A DNA stretch of 64,000 nucleotides from the NCBI GenBank assembly GCA_965262875.1, contig OZ253569.1, positions 2,294,001 to 2,358,000 on the forward strand. Direction: 5' to 3'. The notes under the pieces are model-generated. The model saw nothing but the letters and a program-made list of their open reading frames with translations, had not been told where the DNA came from and ran no database searches. The stretch's first letter is position 1. Every line of letters starts with the position of its first letter. Below, piece by piece: positions 10,110-19,092 of this stretch. The DNA is from JBALVT01 sp965262875. GTDB lineage: Bacteria > Pseudomonadota > Gammaproteobacteria > Pseudomonadales > Halieaceae. Both the position numbers and the translations under genes were made by a program.

Positions 10110-10431
10110 CTTTTTTACAGCGGTGTAAAGCTGCCTTCGTGCTGCATCAGGATGAGTGTCTTGATAAATTCCGAGGGCTTATACCCGCGATTGCTTTTAG
10201 GCGGGGGAAAGTAATGATCAATGCGTTCGGCGAGGCTCAGGGAGTCCATTAACTGACCAATGGCCAATAAACCGGCACGGGAAGTGAGTAAATCGTTCGT
10301 TGTATCGAGTTTGTAAGGTAGAATAATCGTAAGCCTTGAGTTGTGCACCCAGTGGGTGATGGTCTGTTTTGTTGCTAACCATTATACAGCCAGGGCTTTC
10401 TACGGTTTAGAGATTTCTATCTGGGGATCCG

Positions 10432-11285
10432 GGTACAGCGATAAATAGATGCCCCGGCGCACCAGTGGCAATTTCGTTATATCCCACGTCCAGTCATCGC
10501 ACGGGGCGCTGGCTAACAGCCTGGGAACCGCAGGGTGCTGGGCGGGCCCGTTGCTGGCGCCGATCACCGTTCTCACGCAATCCGCGAAGAATACGGTGCA
10601 TGGAGCTGACCGAACACAGGTACTGATTCTGCTCCAGCAACCGCTGGTACACTTCCCCTGGCGATTGATCACACCAGGGTTCGCTGTGCAGCGTCTCGAC
10701 TACCACCGCACGCTCCTGGGCACTGAGCGCGCGTGGCTGTACCGACTGTTTACGGCAACGCCGCGGTGGCTCATCGTTGGCAGCGCGTTTACTGTGTGCA
10801 TACACGGTACTTCGATTGAGCCCCAGCGCACGGCACGCTTGCGACAATGGCAGTCTTGCAGGGCGATGGGTAATCACGTTATTCACACATCCTTCCCACT
10901 GCGTAAACGATCGAGCATCGACAAGGTTTTTTTGCAAATCCAGACAGTCGTTGGCACTCTCCAACTTGCGGTTCAGGCGATTGTTTTCTTTCTCAAGCGG
11001 CTCGATGCGCCGTTGAGCCGGTGTCTTCGAGGGTGCAGGGCCGGGAGCACTCTTGCTCAGGCCAGCAACCCCGTTTTCGGCATACTCGCGGCGCCAGGCG
11101 GAGAGTTGATTGCTGTAGAGTTTCTCACGGCGTAACAGGGCACCCAGTTCACCGTGCTTACAGGCGTCAGCTTCGGCCATCATGCGTAGCTTATACTCCG
11201 GCTTGAACTGGCGACGCGTGCGTTTCTCCAGTGCGGGCTCTGGTGTGACTTGTGTATTGAGTGGATCTGAGTGTGGTTTTGGCAT
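10432..11285 (-). pseudogene. IS3-family transposase, frameshifted and truncated
   Basis: The 263-residue frame starting MPKPHSDPLNTQ holds an OrfA-like helix-turn-helix (RRQFKPEYKLRMMAEADACK), a coiled-coil linker (LEKENNRLNRKLESAN) and the start of OrfB (HTH_21 region, LCSVSSMHRILRGL). Near 10530 the frame shifts; the continuation reads ASAPCDDWTWDITKLPL, which holds the first catalytic Asp. It then ends at the IS1380 boundary, so the other two acidic catalytic residues are missing. Confidence 0.8.
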
Positions 11286-11330
11286 TGTGTGGTTCCTGCA
11301 TCCATAGCCCTGAAATCTATGTTATCCCAA
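10432..11330 (-). mobile_element. IS3-family element, truncated
   Basis: Only the promoter-proximal part of an IS3 element remains. It is cut at 10431 by the outer end of IS1380 copy 1. The upstream end is not defined by a visible inverted repeat; the limit near 11330 is an estimate. Confidence 0.65.
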
Positions 11331-11614
11331 ACAGGGAGTGTATGGGATCAGGTTGACACACAGGGCAAGGACGGCCGTTCTGAACGGGGAATTGCGAGAT
11401 CACTTTGAGGATTGGTATCCGGAGATGAGCGCTGGGGCCAGGACGCCGAACTATGTTGAGCCAGTCCCTGTCAAGCTGGCGGCATGAATTATAGAATTTT
11501 TACCCCAGACATTGCGGTGCTCTCGTCAAGGGCTGGTCTGGTTGACAAGCAACCCCTAAATACTGTATATACAATACGTATATATTAATACCCACGAAGA
11601 GAAGGGCGGCGGCT
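11331..11614. other. Intergenic stretch between the IS3 relic and brnT
   Basis: On the + strand 11358-11488 is an open frame without a start codon, ending in a natural-looking TGA (RTAVLNGELRDHFEDWYPEM is readable). It looks like the 3' tail of a lost gene; I could not assign it. The rest holds the brnTA promoter. Confidence 0.4.
11542..11595 (+). promoter_or_regulatory. brnTA promoter and likely autoregulatory operator
   Basis: TTGACA at 11542-11547 and TATATA at 11566-11571 (18-bp spacing) form a plausible sigma-70 promoter. The -10 region lies inside an AT-rich block with palindromic GTATATAC and TACGTATA units, a likely site for the BrnA antitoxin, which represses its own operon in known systems. 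Confidence 0.55.
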
Positions 11615-11902
11615 TTGGAGTTTGAGTGGGACGAAGAAAAGAACACAGCCAACTTTGCCAAGCACAGCATCACATTTGAGGAAGCAGTGCTGATATTTCG
11701 TGGGCTGACGCTGACGGAAATTGATACGCGCCAGGATTACGGCGAAGTCCGTGAAATCGATATCGGCTTACTCCCTGGGCAGGTGGTTATCGTTGCGGTG
11801 AGCACCGATAGAAACGGCGTAACCCGCATAATATCTGCACGTTCGGCGAATCGTGCAGAAAGGAGAAGATACGATGAGTACTGTAAGAAAATCACTCAAT
11901 GA
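11615..11902 (+). CDS. brnT: BrnT-family toxin (ribonuclease)
   Basis: 95 residues beginning MEFEWDEEKNTANFAKHSIT, the hallmark start of BrnT, which folds like RelE-type ribonucleases and inhibits translation. The C-terminal RIISARSANRAERRRYDEY is also typical. The start is a TTG behind AGAAGGG. It overlaps brnA by 29 bp in the usual toxin-first order of this family. It sits between an IS3 relic and a truncated metabolic gene, so it was probably acquired with mobile DNA. Confidence 0.93.
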   Translation: MEFEWDEEKNTANFAKHSITFEEAVLIFRGLTLTEIDTRQDYGEVREIDIGLLPGQVVIVAVSTDRNGVTRIISARSANRAERRRYDEYCKKITQ

Positions 11903-12173
11903 CCTATCCATTTCCAAGGAGCGACTCGAAGAGCTCAAAGCGATACGGGACGAGAATATTGATTACAGCGACGTCCCGGAGCTGGATGAACAGTTTTGGA
12001 AGAACGCCAAAGTGCGTTTGCCCGAGACAAAAACCGGCGTCTATATCCGACTGGACGCTGACCTGTTGGACTGGCTGAAAGGGCAGGGGAGGGGGTATCA
12101 AACCCGGATTAATGCCATCTTGCGGGCCTACTACGAGGCGCACCGGAATGAGCCTTCAGAGCACAAAAGGTGA
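11874..12173 (+). CDS. brnA: BrnA-family antitoxin
   Basis: 99 residues. ATG at 11874 is chosen because AAGGAGAAG lies just upstream; a longer frame would begin at 11853. The C-terminal half (KTGVYIRLDADLLDWLKGQG, then YQTRINAILRAYYEAH) is the ribbon-helix-helix-like DNA-binding region of BrnA, which neutralises BrnT and represses the operon. Confidence 0.92.
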   Translation: MSTVRKSLNDLSISKERLEELKAIRDENIDYSDVPELDEQFWKNAKVRLPETKTGVYIRLDADLLDWLKGQGRGYQTRINAILRAYYEAHRNEPSEHKR

Positions 12174-12229
12174 ACACTTTGATAGGGAACTGTTCACCCG
12201 AAGGACCGCTACCCCTTGTAGTTCTGATG

Positions 12230-12840
12230 TCAGGCCACGTCTTGAATCTGGACCACACTGGCGGGGTTGTGAAAGCGGTGCAGCAGGCCCACACTGCTCT
12301 GCCGGTACTCGGCGATTGATTTCGATTTTACCGGGCCATAGCCACGAACTTGATCCGGCAGGCTGACGCAGACTACTCCCGCCTTCAGGTTCTGCGGATT
12401 AAGCCCTGCCAGAACTTCCTCGACCAGTTGGCGGTATTCATCAATCAATGCCCGCTCCTCGCGCCGTTCCGCCAAGCAACCAAAGGGGTCCAGCGCCGTA
12501 CCGCGCAGTACCTTACCCCTGGCAAGCAACTTGAACAACGGCAGCATCCACGACCCAAAACGGGTCTTGCGGGGGCGCCCCTGCTCGTCCAGCCCGCGGT
12601 TGAAGAGGGGCGGTGCCAGGTTGAAGCTCAGCTTGTAGGAGCCCTTGAAAGTCTTGGCGAGTTTTTCCAGGAACTCGCCATTGCTGTACAGGCGCGCCAC
12701 CTCATACTCGTCCTTGTAGGCCATTATCTTGAACAGGTAGGTGGCCACCGCTCGGGCGAGCGGCATTTCGTCAGAGTTAAAGCCGGCTCCGATCGAAAAT
12801 CTTGCCGTTTTGCACCGCTTCGTGGGCACTGGGCCTACCT
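12230..12840 (-). pseudogene. Indolepyruvate ferredoxin oxidoreductase, C-terminal fragment
   Basis: About 200 residues match the C-terminal end of the large indolepyruvate:ferredoxin oxidoreductase (MAYKDEYEVARLYSNGEF, LAPPLFNRG, RGTALDPFGCLAERREERAL, PDQVRGYGPVKSKSIAEY). The family normally exceeds 1100 residues. The 5' part is gone: the frame runs straight into the terminal repeat of the IS21-like element at 12842. The stop at 12230 looks native. Amino-acid catabolism by this enzyme is lost from this locus. Confidence 0.85.
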
Positions 12841-12889
12841 TTGTAGACGCCACTCCAAAACCGCAGCTATTTGCCGCAGAATAAAAGAA

Positions 12890-14210
12890 GGTTCTTCCGA
12901 GTTTCCTATGGGTAAAAGCCAAACAATGGTCAAGAATGTGGTACAAGAGTCTTTTTTTATGGAGATATTCAAATGAAAGATACCGCGTTGTTTACTCAAC
13001 TTTTGGGGCTTAGCGACCCATGGAAAATCACGGCTATTACCCCGGATCTGACCGACAAATCAATTACCCTCCAGATAGATTGGCCAAAGGGAACGAAAGG
13101 CGCGTGTAGTGTCTGCCATGCCCTTTGTTCGGTTTACGACCATCGTGAGCAACGCACATGGCGACACCTTGATACGATGCAGTTCAAGACGCAGTTAGTT
13201 GCTCAGGTTCCGCGTATTCATTGTAAAGCGCATGGAATCAAAAGCCTGAAAGTACCGTGGGCAGATACGCAGGCACGCTTTACGCATTTTATTTGAGCGT
13301 TTCGCTATTGATGTGCTGTCGGCTGCCAGCAACAAGACACAGGCCGCAAAACTACTTGGTCTGTCGTGGGATGAGGTGCATCATATTCAATCCCGAGCAG
13401 TGAAAAGAGGGATGGACAGACGCTCTGTTGAGGAAGTGAAACACCTTGGCATCGATGAAAAAAGTTTTCGCAAGGGGCAATCCTATGCCAGCCTGCTGTA
13501 CGATTTGAATGCGTCCAGAGTGCTTGAGGTCGTGGCAGATAGAACGGCGGAATCGGCAACCGCATTGCTGTCCACGCTTCCAGAACAGCAGCGTAATGAA
13601 GTAGCTGCTGTTGCCGTGGATATGTGGGTTCCATTTATGACGGCAGTTGAGGCGACTTTACCGAACGCCGCCATTGTTCACGACAAGTTTCATATCGTCA
13701 GTTATCTTACAAAAATGGTTGACCAAGTCAGGCGCAAAGAAAATAAAACATTAAGAGCCGCCGGTATCAATGACCTGGTCGGGTCTCGCTATACCTGGTT
13801 ACGCAATCCCGACAACTGGAGTGAAAAAGATGAAGCCACTTTTTATGGCCTTCAATCAAAGGGGTTGAAGGTTGCCCGAGCCTGGGCAATCAAAGAGACG
13901 CTGCTTGACCTGTGGACTTACAGCTACGATAAACCAGCCCGGGCGTTCTTTAAGAAATGGTACTGGTGGGCGACACATTCACGTCTAAAGCCGGTCATAT
14001 CAGTCGCCAAGATGCTAAAGAAACATCTCGACAACATAATGACTTACTTGAAACATCGCATCACCAATGCGACCGCAGAAGGATTTAATTCAAAGATTCA
14101 GACAATAAAATCGGCTGCCCGAGGATTTAGAAACTTCGAAAACTATCGAGTTTCAATTCTGTTCCACTGTGGAAAACTCAACCTCTACCCACAGGATTCC
14201 CAGTAGAACC
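12890..14210 (+). mobile_element. ISL3-family insertion sequence, copy 2 (1321 bp)
   Basis: Same ends as copy 1, flanked by the 8-bp duplication TAAAAGAA (12882-12889 and 14211-14218). It lies within the end region of the IS21-like element, just inside its terminal repeat. One extra T near 13288 makes it 1321 bp and breaks its transposase. Confidence 0.95.
12973..14206 (+). pseudogene. ISL3 transposase, single-base frameshift
   Basis: Identical to the intact copy at 8873-10105 except for a G-to-A change early on and one inserted T in the run near 13288. The insertion splits the gene into a 107-residue N-terminal piece and a 297-residue C-terminal frame starting at 13313. This copy cannot make a full transposase unless ribosomal slippage at the T run rescues it, which is unlikely. 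Confidence 0.93.
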
Positions 14211-14265
14211 TAAAAGAACGACAAAGAGGCGACAGTGATCCGGCTTAACTCCAATCGATCACAGG

Positions 14266-14457
14266 CTAGAACGGCAGCTCATGATTTACCTCGACACTGT
14301 CTGTGTACTCTTGTTGCTCAATCCGGATCTCCTCGTACAGTTGCGCAATCTCATCACCATAGTGATCCCACAGTACCGATCTCAGGTCGCCGAGCAGCTG
14401 ATAAATACAATCGGCTTGTTCAGCCGTCCAGTAGGTTGTGATTTTTAAGGTTTTCAT
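14266..14457 (-). CDS. Small accessory protein of the IS21-like element
   Basis: 63 residues (MKTLKITTYWTAEQADCIYQ...). Its ATG overlaps the istB stop as ATGA, so translation is probably coupled to istB. An acidic helical protein of this sort is often found next to this IS21 subtype; its role is unknown. The last 14 codons are repeated, inverted, at 17462-17507 in the relic of a second element, which shows that this gene belongs to the element rather than to the host. Confidence 0.7.
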   Translation of the reverse strand: MKTLKITTYWTAEQADCIYQLLGDLRSVLWDHYGDEIAQLYEEIRIEQQEYTDSVEVNHELPF

Positions 14458-15215
14458 TTAGCCTTTCCTCGCTTTTTGGTCTCGCGCCGCTTCGACGCAC
14501 ACTCCTGCGCTTCCTTCATGCGGTACGACTCACCCTCAATGGCGATGACCTCGCTGTGATGGACTAAACGGTCAATCAGGGAGACCACACACGCGGCATT
14601 GGGGAACACGTCATTCCACTCGCCAAACGGACGGTTCGTTGTCACCAAAGTTGAACATTTCTCATAGCGCCGGTTGATGATTTCAAACAGCAAGTCAGCA
14701 TGACGATTGCTGTAGGAGAGGTAGCCCACTTCATCAATTACCAGCAAGGCGGGCCTGGCGTAGTGTTTCAATCGACGCTGCAGGGCATTGGCGCCATCCT
14801 GACCTGCCAGGTCGTTGAGCATCGCCGCTGCGGTGGTAAACAGCGCCGTATAGCCGTGCATGACAGCGTTATACCCCAGGTTCTGGGCGATCATCGATTT
14901 GCCCACGCCGTTGCTGCCCAGCAGGATAATATTGCTGGCCGTGTCCATAAAACCCAGTTGCATCAGGGCATGAATCGCTTGTGGGTCGATAGCGCTTGGC
15001 CACTGCCAGTCAAACTCACTCATCGGTTTGAACCGGCCCAGCCTGGCGCTGCTCAGGCGCCGTTCGAGTGAGCGCTGTTTGCGCTCGGCAAGCTCCCAGG
15101 CGATGAGCTGTGCCCGCCAGGGGTATTGCTCGTCGGTGATCTCGCCCCAGTGCGCCAGCACGCCGTGGAGCTTCAGTTCAAGTGCCTGCTGTTTGAGTTG
15201 CTCGATATCAATCAT
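14454..15215 (-). CDS. istB: IS21-family helper ATPase IstB
   Basis: 253 residues from ATG 15215, chosen because AGGAG lies nine bases upstream and this gives the usual short overlap with the istA stop. AAA+ motifs are clear: Walker A GSNGVGKS, Walker B LLVIDEVGYLSYS, and STLVTTNRPFGEW. IstB loads and activates the IstA transposase on target DNA. Confidence 0.93.
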   Translation of the reverse strand: MIDIEQLKQQALELKLHGVLAHWGEITDEQYPWRAQLIAWELAERKQRSLERRLSSARLGRFKPMSEFDWQWPSAIDPQAIHALMQLGFMDTASNIILLGSNGVGKSMIAQNLGYNAVMHGYTALFTTAAAMLNDLAGQDGANALQRRLKHYARPALLVIDEVGYLSYSNRHADLLFEIINRRYEKCSTLVTTNRPFGEWNDVFPNAACVVSLIDRLVHHSEVIAIEGESYRMKEAQECASKRRETKKRGKAK

Positions 15216-16707
15216 CGGTATCATCTCCTGTCTCGCTTCGGGTGCCATTGAGCTTGTCGTAATCGGCAAGCCGAGCCAGCTTGACGCTGTAGTGTTTGAC
15301 CTTCGCCGGCACGGCGACAGCAAGCGGTGGCGGCAGGTGCTGTTCATCACGGCGGCGCTCAAGAACGTGCTGCACCGCCTCCGGGTAGGGTGATTGCCGA
15401 TCAAGTGCTTCACCCAGAGCTACATGCAGCTCGTCCCGCCCATAATCATCAAGCAGTTGATTGAGTAACCGGACCGTGGTTTTAATGACATGTCCACGCT
15501 GTGCCGATTGCTGCAGCAGCGTCTGGGCGTGCGCCGAAGCATGGCTCAGGCGATCCTGACCCCGGTGTAGTTTGGCGTGGGTTTTCTCCAGCCATAGGGC
15601 ATTGATATGCGCCTCCTGTTCGATTTGCTCCCCTTTGCCAAAGCTGCGCTGATGCTCAGCAATGCATTGATCGCCCTCCACTATCTGGAGCCGCTCCAGG
15701 TCAGCGCTCACGCTCAATGGCTTGTGCACGTATTGATGGGGAATGGAGTAATCATTGAGATCGAAGCGAACATAAGGGGTTTTGGCGGCCCGCACGGGCT
15801 GTCTCTCATGGGTATCAAAGGGATTATCCGGCAAACTCACCTGCTCCTGTAAGAAGGCTTCCCTGACCGTCAACGTACGCTCTTCAGGGCAAGCCCGATC
15901 AGCACTCACACCCTGGCACCAGTGCTCAGCTTGCGCATTGAGTTCGGCCAGTGTTTGCCAGTGACGAGCGGCAAAGAAATTATCGCGAATATAGCGAATC
16001 GCTCTTTCTACCCGGCCCTTTTCATTGCCCCGGGCCACCGCCACCGGGCGTGGTTCGAAGCGATAGTGGGCTGACAAGGCCAGCAAGGTGGGGTGGAAGC
16101 GGATGGCGTCACCGTGGCGCTCCAATACGGCCGATTTAAGGTTGTCGTACAGCAGCACCTTTGGCAATCCTTGCCAGGCCTCGAATGCCGCTACATGGCC
16201 GCGTAAAAAGTGCTCCATTTGCTGGTTGAGATAAAAGCGCAAGAAGATCTGTCGCGACCAGCTCAGCACCATCACAAACGCCATTAACGGCCGCCGGGCC
16301 TTGCCGATCTGAATATGCCCGAACGAACCCCAGTCAACCTGGGCTTGCTCACCGGGCAGGGTTTTTAGGCGTAAATACGCCTCGGGCAGCTTGCGCGGCC
16401 GCAGTTCACTGATACGCTGGCGAAACTGGCTGGGGCCACCGGGGTATCCCCGCAGGCGGGCCATTTCATACAAGCGGGCCGCCGTGAGTGTGGGAAACTC
16501 CCGCAGGGTGTCGATGACAAAGGGCAGATAGGGGTCGATGATCGACGCACGGCGAGTGCGCTCCACCTTGGGCAGGCCAGCCTGTGCCAGTACCCGATCA
16601 ACCACTGAGTGGTGAATGCCAAGCTGGGTCGCAATGGTGCCCGTTCGCCACTTCTCAACAAAATGGTAGCGCAGTATTTTTGCTTCAGTTTCTTTGCCGA
16701 TGGCCAT
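15208..16707 (-). CDS. istA: IS21-family transposase IstA
   Basis: 499 residues. An N-terminal helix-turn-helix (IATQLGIHHSVVDRVLAQAG) precedes the rve/DDE integrase core (EQAQVDWGSFGHI, KVLLYDNLKSAV, GNEKGRVERAIRYIRDNF) and a C-terminal IstB-contact region. It is co-transcribed with istB. A Cys-rich ORF precedes it. Confidence 0.94.
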   Translation of the reverse strand: MAIGKETEAKILRYHFVEKWRTGTIATQLGIHHSVVDRVLAQAGLPKVERTRRASIIDPYLPFVIDTLREFPTLTAARLYEMARLRGYPGGPSQFRQRISELRPRKLPEAYLRLKTLPGEQAQVDWGSFGHIQIGKARRPLMAFVMVLSWSRQIFLRFYLNQQMEHFLRGHVAAFEAWQGLPKVLLYDNLKSAVLERHGDAIRFHPTLLALSAHYRFEPRPVAVARGNEKGRVERAIRYIRDNFFAARHWQTLAELNAQAEHWCQGVSADRACPEERTLTVREAFLQEQVSLPDNPFDTHERQPVRAAKTPYVRFDLNDYSIPHQYVHKPLSVSADLERLQIVEGDQCIAEHQRSFGKGEQIEQEAHINALWLEKTHAKLHRGQDRLSHASAHAQTLLQQSAQRGHVIKTTVRLLNQLLDDYGRDELHVALGEALDRQSPYPEAVQHVLERRRDEQHLPPPLAVAVPAKVKHYSVKLARLADYDKLNGTRSETGDDTDD

Positions 16708-16746
16708 GACTGCCCTCCGATTGATGACTCCTGTCCAGCCGCTGCA

Positions 16747-17166
16747 CTAATGTCGCCGGAATCTGCGCCTGAACTGACTGCTCTGCAGAAAATCACTGCG
16801 CAAAAAGGGACCGCAGACCGCGCCACAGTGATGGCAGCGCACGGTGGCGTCAGTTTTACCCGGCATATCGGCCCTTTTGATCTCATCAGGCACGGTTTGC
16901 AGTAGATCACGGAGTATTATTGCCAGAGAACGGTGATGCGTTACTTTTTGTTGTTGCCGTTCTCGATAACGCTGTTGGCGAGCGGCATTATTCATGCGAC
17001 CCGGGCGAGTGGCCTGGTACTTCGCTCTGGCTCGTTTAATGGATTCCTTTCTGGCTTCCTGGCTGCAACCATCGGTGCAATACCGCTGGCCGCGATCACA
17101 GTGGGTACAGACGATGACCTGGGCGTAGCAGCGACAACAGTGGTAGAGACGGCTGGATGATGGCAT
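16747..17166 (-). CDS. Cys-rich zinc-ribbon-like protein of the IS21-like element
   Basis: 139 residues (start ATG 17166; a GTG at 17172 is also possible). The N-terminal half has a dense Cys/His pattern, CCRCYAQVIVCTHCDRGQRY followed by CTDGC, then a basic region (ARKESIKRARAKYQATRPGR, RQQRYRERQQQK) and a further CHHCGAVCG pair. This suggests a zinc-binding nucleic-acid protein. Such genes recur next to istA of this subtype. Its role in transposition is not established, to my knowledge. Confidence 0.7.
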   Translation of the reverse strand: MPSSSRLYHCCRCYAQVIVCTHCDRGQRYCTDGCSQEARKESIKRARAKYQATRPGRMNNAARQQRYRERQQQKVTHHRSLAIILRDLLQTVPDEIKRADMPGKTDATVRCHHCGAVCGPFLRSDFLQSSQFRRRFRRH

Positions 17167-17461
17167 CGACACAAAGGTCGATGAGGGCTGGATTTATTCC
17201 CATTATGTGCAACACTTAACGGGTCGTGCACCTGCACGGTTTTTTTGGGTATGGCGCCAGCGTTGACCGTCAAATCTGTGGTGGCGTCATACCGTTCTCA
17301 GCGACACTTATTCTTATAGTCCCTACGCTTGAATCGTGCCTGCTTATTGGTCGCTCTTGAGTGTGACTGGGCCGCAGTTCTACCGCGCCGATTCTAATAC
17401 GCCGAGATCCGTCTATTTCAAAATTCGGCAAATAGCTGCGGTTTTGGAGTGGCGTCTACAA

Positions 17462-17603
17462 GAGTACACAGACAGTGTCGAGGTAAATCATGAGCTGCCG
17501 TTCTAGCCTGTGATCGATTGGAGTTAAGCCGGATCACTGTCGCCTCTTTGTCGTTCTTTTATTCTGCGGCAAATAACTGCGGGTTTACTGTGGCGCTAAC
17601 ACA
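17462..17603 (+). mobile_element. End fragment of a second IS21-like element
   Basis: This repeats, in inverse orientation, the right-end region 14211-14310 of the neighbouring element, including the last codons of its small ORF. It ends in a related but different terminal repeat (reversed: TGTGTTAGCGCCACAGTAAA). Its outer end cuts the IS5 transposase next to it, so this second element inserted into the IS5, and the first element then joined or inserted into it. Confidence 0.7.
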
Positions 17604-18180
17604 CATTACCCGGCGTCACGCTTTGACGGTGAATAAAGCCCTCTTCATCGACACCCGTAGGAACAGAAAAGCCATAGATGGACTTCTTGTTACCCCGGCT
17701 GTCATTCTTCACGTGCCAACCCGCTTCAGGGTCTCGCGTTGGTTTGCCATCTTTGTCGTTGCCTGAACCCGATTGCGCAGCCTCTATTGGTGTCGCATCA
17801 ATAATATTAATCCGGCCTTCGCTCATAATAATGTTCCTGGCTTCAAGCTGACGGTTAATTTCAGCCAGTCGTTGATCCCACAATCCCTGCTCGACCAGTC
17901 GGGTTCGAAATCTCCCCAAGGTGGATGCCTCAGGAACTTCTCTATCTAACTCAAGATGACAGAATTTTCGAAACAGCAGATCTCGATACAGACTTTGAGC
18001 TAACGGTACGTCTGAAAGCCGATACCCTGCACCGGGCAACAAGCTCCTAAACAAGGTCGGCAATGGATAGCCTGGACGGCCTGTTTTTGAGGCATAAAGA
18101 GTGGCGAGTAGTTTCTCTATCTCTGACCATTGTAGTAACGCCCCGGTATCATCAAGACTGTGGAGGCTGGGATGATTCAA
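17596..18180 (-). pseudogene. IS5-family transposase, N-terminal part
   Basis: About 190 residues of an IS5-type (DUF772 plus DDE) transposase: ASKTGRPGYPLPTLFRSLLP, REVPEASTLGRFRTRL and NIIDATPIEAAQSG, which holds the first catalytic Asp. The frame ends at SVTPGN, where the terminal repeat of the IS21-like fragment begins. The C-terminal half is absent. The left IS end probably lies near 18205-18215 (GGGCTGTGTTGCGAAGG). Confidence 0.85.
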
Positions 18181-18284
18181 AGTAGCGTTTGAAACGAATA
18201 ATTGGGGCTGTGTTGCGAAGGATTTTTGCCTACGAAATTATACCGGGAATTTGTCTGCATTGTTGAGTTATGCTGAGGTCTCTA

Positions 18285-18629
18285 TCAGTCTTTTTTAGAC
18301 AAGCCGGAAAACATGAAAAACATGCTTTTCTGGCTAACCAGCTTCAGGGTGTCTCCCGCCTTTATAGTATGCGCCTGTCTGCGTTTTCCTCCGGCATCTG
18401 TGAGGATGCCGACTGAATCTCTGAGCTTTTCGTCGGAGAAATCGTATTCACCGAGCATGTTGATATGCGCCCACGACATCGGTCGTGAACCGCTTACAAA
18501 AGTACCATCTCTTGAAAACCAGGGCCGCGGTGGCCTACAGCCAGTGTGTCCGATTTCGAGGGAAAATCCCCAGTCCCCCTTATAGTCGGGCGTCAAGTAC
18601 GCCAGCTTCCCTGGCTTCCTTAAGAACAT
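18285..18629 (-). CDS. Hypothetical protein downstream of the HTH gene
   Basis: A 114-residue frame overlapping the end of the preceding gene by 50 bp. An internal start at 18479 (MSWAHINMLGEYDFSDEKL) would avoid the overlap. No family recognised, no membrane segment. It may be a third gene of the HicA-like locus or an accidental frame. Confidence 0.35.
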   Translation of the reverse strand: MFLRKPGKLAYLTPDYKGDWGFSLEIGHTGCRPPRPWFSRDGTFVSGSRPMSWAHINMLGEYDFSDEKLRDSVGILTDAGGKRRQAHTIKAGDTLKLVSQKSMFFMFSGLSKKD

Positions 18630-19092
18630 TGAGACGCATGTTAGCTGTCGCCACGTCCATCAATGTATCGTCTATGTCGTAGTCTTTTGACTCGGCCAAC
18701 CAGGCGAGGACCTTTGATAATCGCCAGAGAGGGGACTTGCCTTCATGAACCGGCACAGGTATCTCTGAACCGCCGGAGACCATAATTTTTCGAATGTACT
18801 GCCGACTACAGCCCACGATATCAGCGACATCTGTTAATCCCACTAAATCAGGCGTGGCCTCGATTAGCTTGGCTCCAGGTGTGGCTCTTTCCACATCTTT
18901 AGTGGCGGCCGTAATGGCATCAGAAGCAGTGTGTGCCTCTCGCGAAAATTCTAATGCTAGCCTCCCGGTTTTACCAATGCCGACTAACGCATCGTCACAG
19001 CCAGTTTCGGCCAATCGTTCTACTAAATCGTCCATATCACCCTCAGAACTTGGGAGGCCAAATTTTAGGGTAAAATCATACGTGTTCATCAT
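18580..19092 (-). CDS. HTH-containing putative antitoxin or regulator
   Basis: 170 residues. The middle has a DNA-binding helix-turn-helix: VGLTDVADIVGCSRQYIRKI, followed by PLWRLSKVLAWLAE, as in excisionase/MerR-like single-domain regulators. Its ATG directly abuts the stop of the HicA-like gene, so the two are translationally linked. The arrangement of a small HicA-like protein followed by a larger HTH protein suggests a toxin-antitoxin pair; this is inference. Confidence 0.65.
   Translation of the reverse strand: MMNTYDFTLKFGLPSSEGDMDDLVERLAETGCDDALVGIGKTGRLALEFSREAHTASDAITAATKDVERATPGAKLIEATPDLVGLTDVADIVGCSRQYIRKIMVSGGSEIPVPVHEGKSPLWRLSKVLAWLAESKDYDIDDTLMDVATANMRLNVLKEAREAGVLDARL

Larger units (their letters stand above)
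7914..10348 (-). pseudogene. IS1380-family transposase, copy 1, broken
   Basis: The reading frame matches the 437-residue transposase of copy 2 but is destroyed three ways. An ISL3 element interrupts it at 8790-10109, about 170 bp following that insertion are deleted, and an 11-bp insertion near 8490 shifts the frame. Recognisable pieces are the N-terminus (10115-10348, beginning HNSRLTIILPYKLD) and the C-terminal half (7914-8780). It lacks the 15-residue tandem duplication seen in copy 2, so it keeps the older form of that segment. Confidence 0.85.
7595..10431 (-). mobile_element. IS1380-family element, copy 1, interrupted by ISL3
   Basis: Ends resemble those of copy 2 at 19429-21144: CCCCAATCCCCAGATAGAG at 7595 and, inverted, CTATCTGGGGATCCGGG near 10431. 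An ISL3 element sits inside at 8790-10109. Relative to copy 2 there are an 11-bp insertion near 8490 and a deletion of about 170 bp just right of the ISL3 element, between short GGTG repeats. No target duplication is found: the left flank is the hydroxylase gene's upstream side and the right flank is an IS3 relic, so the flanks have probably been rearranged. Confidence 0.82.
12842..17461 (-). mobile_element. IS21-like element with four genes, interrupted by ISL3
   Basis: Perfect 35-bp terminal inverted repeats begin TGTAGACGCCACTCCAAAAC at 12842 and, reversed, at 17461. The TGT...ACA ends are those of the IS21 family. Without the nested ISL3 (12890-14210) and its duplication, the element is about 3.3 kb. 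It carries a Cys-rich ORF, istA, istB and a small ORF, all on the reverse strand. Flanks do not form a target duplication; the right flank is a fragment of a second, related element. Confidence 0.85.

Noticed and set aside
10449..11135. A 228-residue forward frame opposite the IS3 relic
   Set aside because: Antisense shadow in GC-rich DNA.
12350..12976. A 208-residue forward frame opposite the indolepyruvate oxidoreductase fragment
   Set aside because: Antisense shadow of a clear homologue on the other strand.
17560..17610. Integron attC-like site (GTTAGC near 17600)
   Set aside because: The sequence is explained as the terminal repeat of an IS21-like element; no paired core sites or integron integrase nearby.
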